Below are positions 3,831-5,796 of a stretch of 5,796 nt of DNA, piece by piece. Below the pieces are notes generated by a model. The model saw nothing but the letters and a program-made list of their open reading frames with translations. It had not been told where the DNA came from and did not search any database. Position 1 is the stretch's first letter; each line of letters starts with the position of its first letter. Source of the stretch: Pseudomonas sp. PGPPP3 (GTDB lineage: Bacteria > Pseudomonadota > Gammaproteobacteria > Pseudomonadales > Pseudomonadaceae); contig NKIE01000198.1 of NCBI GenBank assembly GCA_002256055.1, forward strand, positions 1-5,796, given 5' to 3'. The position numbers and the translations under genes are program-made.

Positions 3831-5796
3831 TCAGGCGATCCGCGCGCTGGGCCGGCTGGCCTGAAGGCGGATCGCGATGAACTTTGAGGTCGGCGTATGG
3901 CTGCCGACACCGATGCTGTCTAACGGTACCAGTGGGTTGACCTCTGGGTAGTAGGCTGCCGCCTGGCCTGCGGGGGTGTCGAAGGCCAGCAGAGTGAAGT
4001 TATCAACTCGCCGCTCGATGCCGTCATCCCACAGCGAGTGAATGTCCACTTGCTGTCCTGGTGTGAAGCCCAGTCGGCGGATGTCCGCTGCGTTGACGAA
4101 CAGCACATCGCGCTGGCCGCTGACCCCACGGTAGCGGTCATCGAGACCGTAGATGGTGGTGTTGTACTGATCGTGGGAGCGCAGGCAGTGGATTGGCGAT
4201 CAGGTTGGCGTGGCCGTTAGCGGTGTTCCAGTGCCGCTCGCCAGCGGCGTTGCCCAAGTAAAAGCCGCCAGGGTGCTGCAGGCGCTGGTTGAAGTCGGTG
4301 AAGCCGGGAATAGTGGCGGCGATCAGTTCGCGGATCTGCCCGTAGTCAGCGATCAGCGCGTCCCAGTCGACAGGGTGATTGCCGAGGGTGGCCTTGGCGA
4401 TGCCGGCGATGATTGCCGGTTCTGAGCGCATTTGTGCTGAGAGAGGTTCGAGTTGGCCGTAGGAGGCATGCACCATGCTGAACGAGTCTTCCACCGTGAC
4501 GGCCTGAGGGCCGCCGGCCTGCTGGTCAATGTCGGTGCGCCCCAGGCACGGCAGGATCAGCGCGTCGCGCCCGCAGGTCAGGTGACTGCGGTTGAGCTTG
4601 GTGCTGATCTGTACGGTCAGCGCACAGCGCTGCAAGGCCTGATGGCTGCGCGGGCTGTCCGGGGTGGCCTGGGCGAAGTTGCCACCGAGGCCAATGAACA
4701 CCTTGGCCCGGCCTTCGAGCATGGCGCTGATCGCCTCCACTGTGTTGTGCCCGTTGGCGCGCGGCACCTGAAACTGGAAGCGTTGCTCCAGAGCATCCAG
4801 CAGCGCCTTGGGCGGCCGCTCGTTGATGCCCATGGTGCGGTCGCCCTGCACATTGCTGTGGCCGCGCACCGGGCACAGGCCGGCGCCGGGGCGGCCGAGG
4901 TTGCCGCGCAGCAGCAGCAGGTTGGCGATTTCCTGAATGGTCGCCACCGAGTGATGGTGCTGGGTGATGCCCATGGCCCAGCACATGATTACCCGTTCGG
5001 CGTTGCGGTACAGGCGCGCCGCCAGTTCAATCTCGTCACGCGGCAGGCCAGATTGCGCCTCGATATGCGCCCAGTCGCTGGCGTCGATAGCGGCCAGGTA
5101 GGCGTCCAGCCCGCTGCAGTGCTCGGCAATAAAGGCGTGATCAAACACACTGCCCGGCGCCTCGCGCTCCCATTGCAAGAGGTACTTGGCCATGCCGCGC
5201 AGCACTGCCATGTCGCCACCCAGGGCCGGGCGCAGGAAGGCCGTGTTCAGCGGTTCGGAGCCGTTGCTGAGCATTTCCAGCGCATGTTGTGGGTGCTGGA
5301 AACGTTCCAAGCCGCGTTCCTTCAGCGGGTTGAAACACACCACCTGAGCCCCACGTTTGACTGCCTCGCGCAACGGTTCGAGCATGCGCGGATGGTTGGT
5401 GCCGGGGTTTTGGCCGAGGACGAAAATCGCGTCGCTGTGCTCGAAGTCGGCAAAGCTCACGGTGCCCTTGCCGACCCCGACACTCTGGCCCAGGGCTACA
5501 CCGCTGGCTTCGTGGCACATGTTGGAGCAGTCGGGAAAGTTGTTGCTGCCGAAGGCGCGCACGAACAGTTGGTAGAGGTAGGCGGCTTCGTTACTGGCTC
5601 GCCCGGAGGTGTAAAACTCGGCCTGATTGGGGGTGTCCAGGGCGTGCAAGTGCTCGGCGATCAGGGCAAAGGCAGCTTCCCAACTGATCGGCCGGTAGTG
5701 GTCGCTGGCGGCGTCGTAGCGCATGGGCTCGGTCAGGCGGCCTTGGTATTCGAGCCAGTAATCGCTCTGCTCGCGCCGCTGCCTGACGCGGGAGCG
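3831..5796 (-). pseudogene. FdhF/YdeP-family molybdopterin oxidoreductase alpha subunit, frameshifted, N-terminus outside window
   Basis: Members are cytosolic bis-MGD molybdo-enzymes related to formate dehydrogenase H, about 770 residues long, often of unknown substrate. The frame is open from the right edge (5796) to a TGA at 4138-4140; about the first 110 residues, including any N-terminal cysteine motif, are outside. Visible: SDYWLEYQGRLTEPMRYD and ISWEAAF at the start, EFYTSGRASNEAAYL, and NMCHEASG, where the Cys codon (5515-5517) aligns with the Mo-ligand Sec/Cys of FdhF and the next residue is the conserved His. FVLGQNPGTNHPRMLEP, CWAMGITQHHHS, NLLLLRGNLGRPGAGLCPVRGHSNVQGDR and GLGGNFAQATPD are further landmarks of the domain. 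Near 4181-4190 the frame shifts by one. In the next frame LRSHDQYNTTIYGLDDRYRG leads into the C-terminal domain (FVNAADIRRLGF, NPLVPLDSIGVGSHTP) and a normal-looking stop at 3831-3833. The linker between NPLP and LRSHDQY seems shorter than in relatives. Translation as sequenced would stop early and lack the cofactor-binding C-terminal domain. Confidence 0.88.

Noticed and set aside
5500..5530. Possible selenocysteine position as in E. coli FdhF
   Set aside because: The codon at the metal-ligand position is TGC (Cys), not TGA, so no selenocysteine insertion is needed.
4526..5575. Several shorter frames on both strands within the oxidoreductase
   Set aside because: Shadows in alternate frames of the FdhF/YdeP gene, rich in Arg, Ala and Pro as expected for GC-rich off-frames.
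1..5796. CRISPR array, toxin-antitoxin pair or defence genes
   Set aside because: No regular repeat-spacer pattern and no recognisable small paired ORFs or defence domains were seen.

Overview
The window looks like chromosomal DNA of a fluorescent-type Pseudomonas or a close relative. The evidence is GC-rich codon use, a pseudomonad-like BamC C-terminus, and a bamC - purC - tRNA-Ser order that I recall from Pseudomonas genomes. No database search was run.

Left part (1-1696) is ordinary core genome, all on the + strand. It holds the 3' end of bamC (outer-membrane assembly lipoprotein), a strong terminator, a second hairpin, purC (SAICAR synthase, purine synthesis) with its own terminator, and a tRNA-Ser(CGA) gene with a good promoter and terminator. 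The unusual point is that PurC is the long (289 aa) form rather than the short (about 236 aa) form I remember at this place in Pseudomonas.

Middle part (about 1697-3830) looks like an eroded accessory insertion behind the tRNA gene. It starts with a decayed tyrosine-recombinase integrase remnant (minus strand, two frameshifts, N-terminus lost). Next come a C/T-rich repeat resembling the tails of REP-associated tyrosine transposase (RAYT) elements and about 500 bases without a recognisable gene but with strong hairpins. Then follow an intact, less GC-rich gene for a periplasmic glycine-betaine/choline-type ABC substrate-binding protein without its transporter, a stem-loop, a tiny ORF with a very good ribosome binding site, and the first ~32 codons of a RAYT transposase.

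Right part (3831-5796) holds a minus-strand FdhF/YdeP-type molybdopterin oxidoreductase. Its N-terminus lies beyond the window. It is broken near 4181-4190 by a frame change that also appears to remove a short linker, so it is probably a pseudogene.

The genes do not form one pathway. The clearest story is a tRNA-Ser integration hot spot whose mobile element has decayed, leaving one intact cargo gene (the betaine-type binding protein) between mobile-element scars. I see no convincing new defence or enzymatic system.
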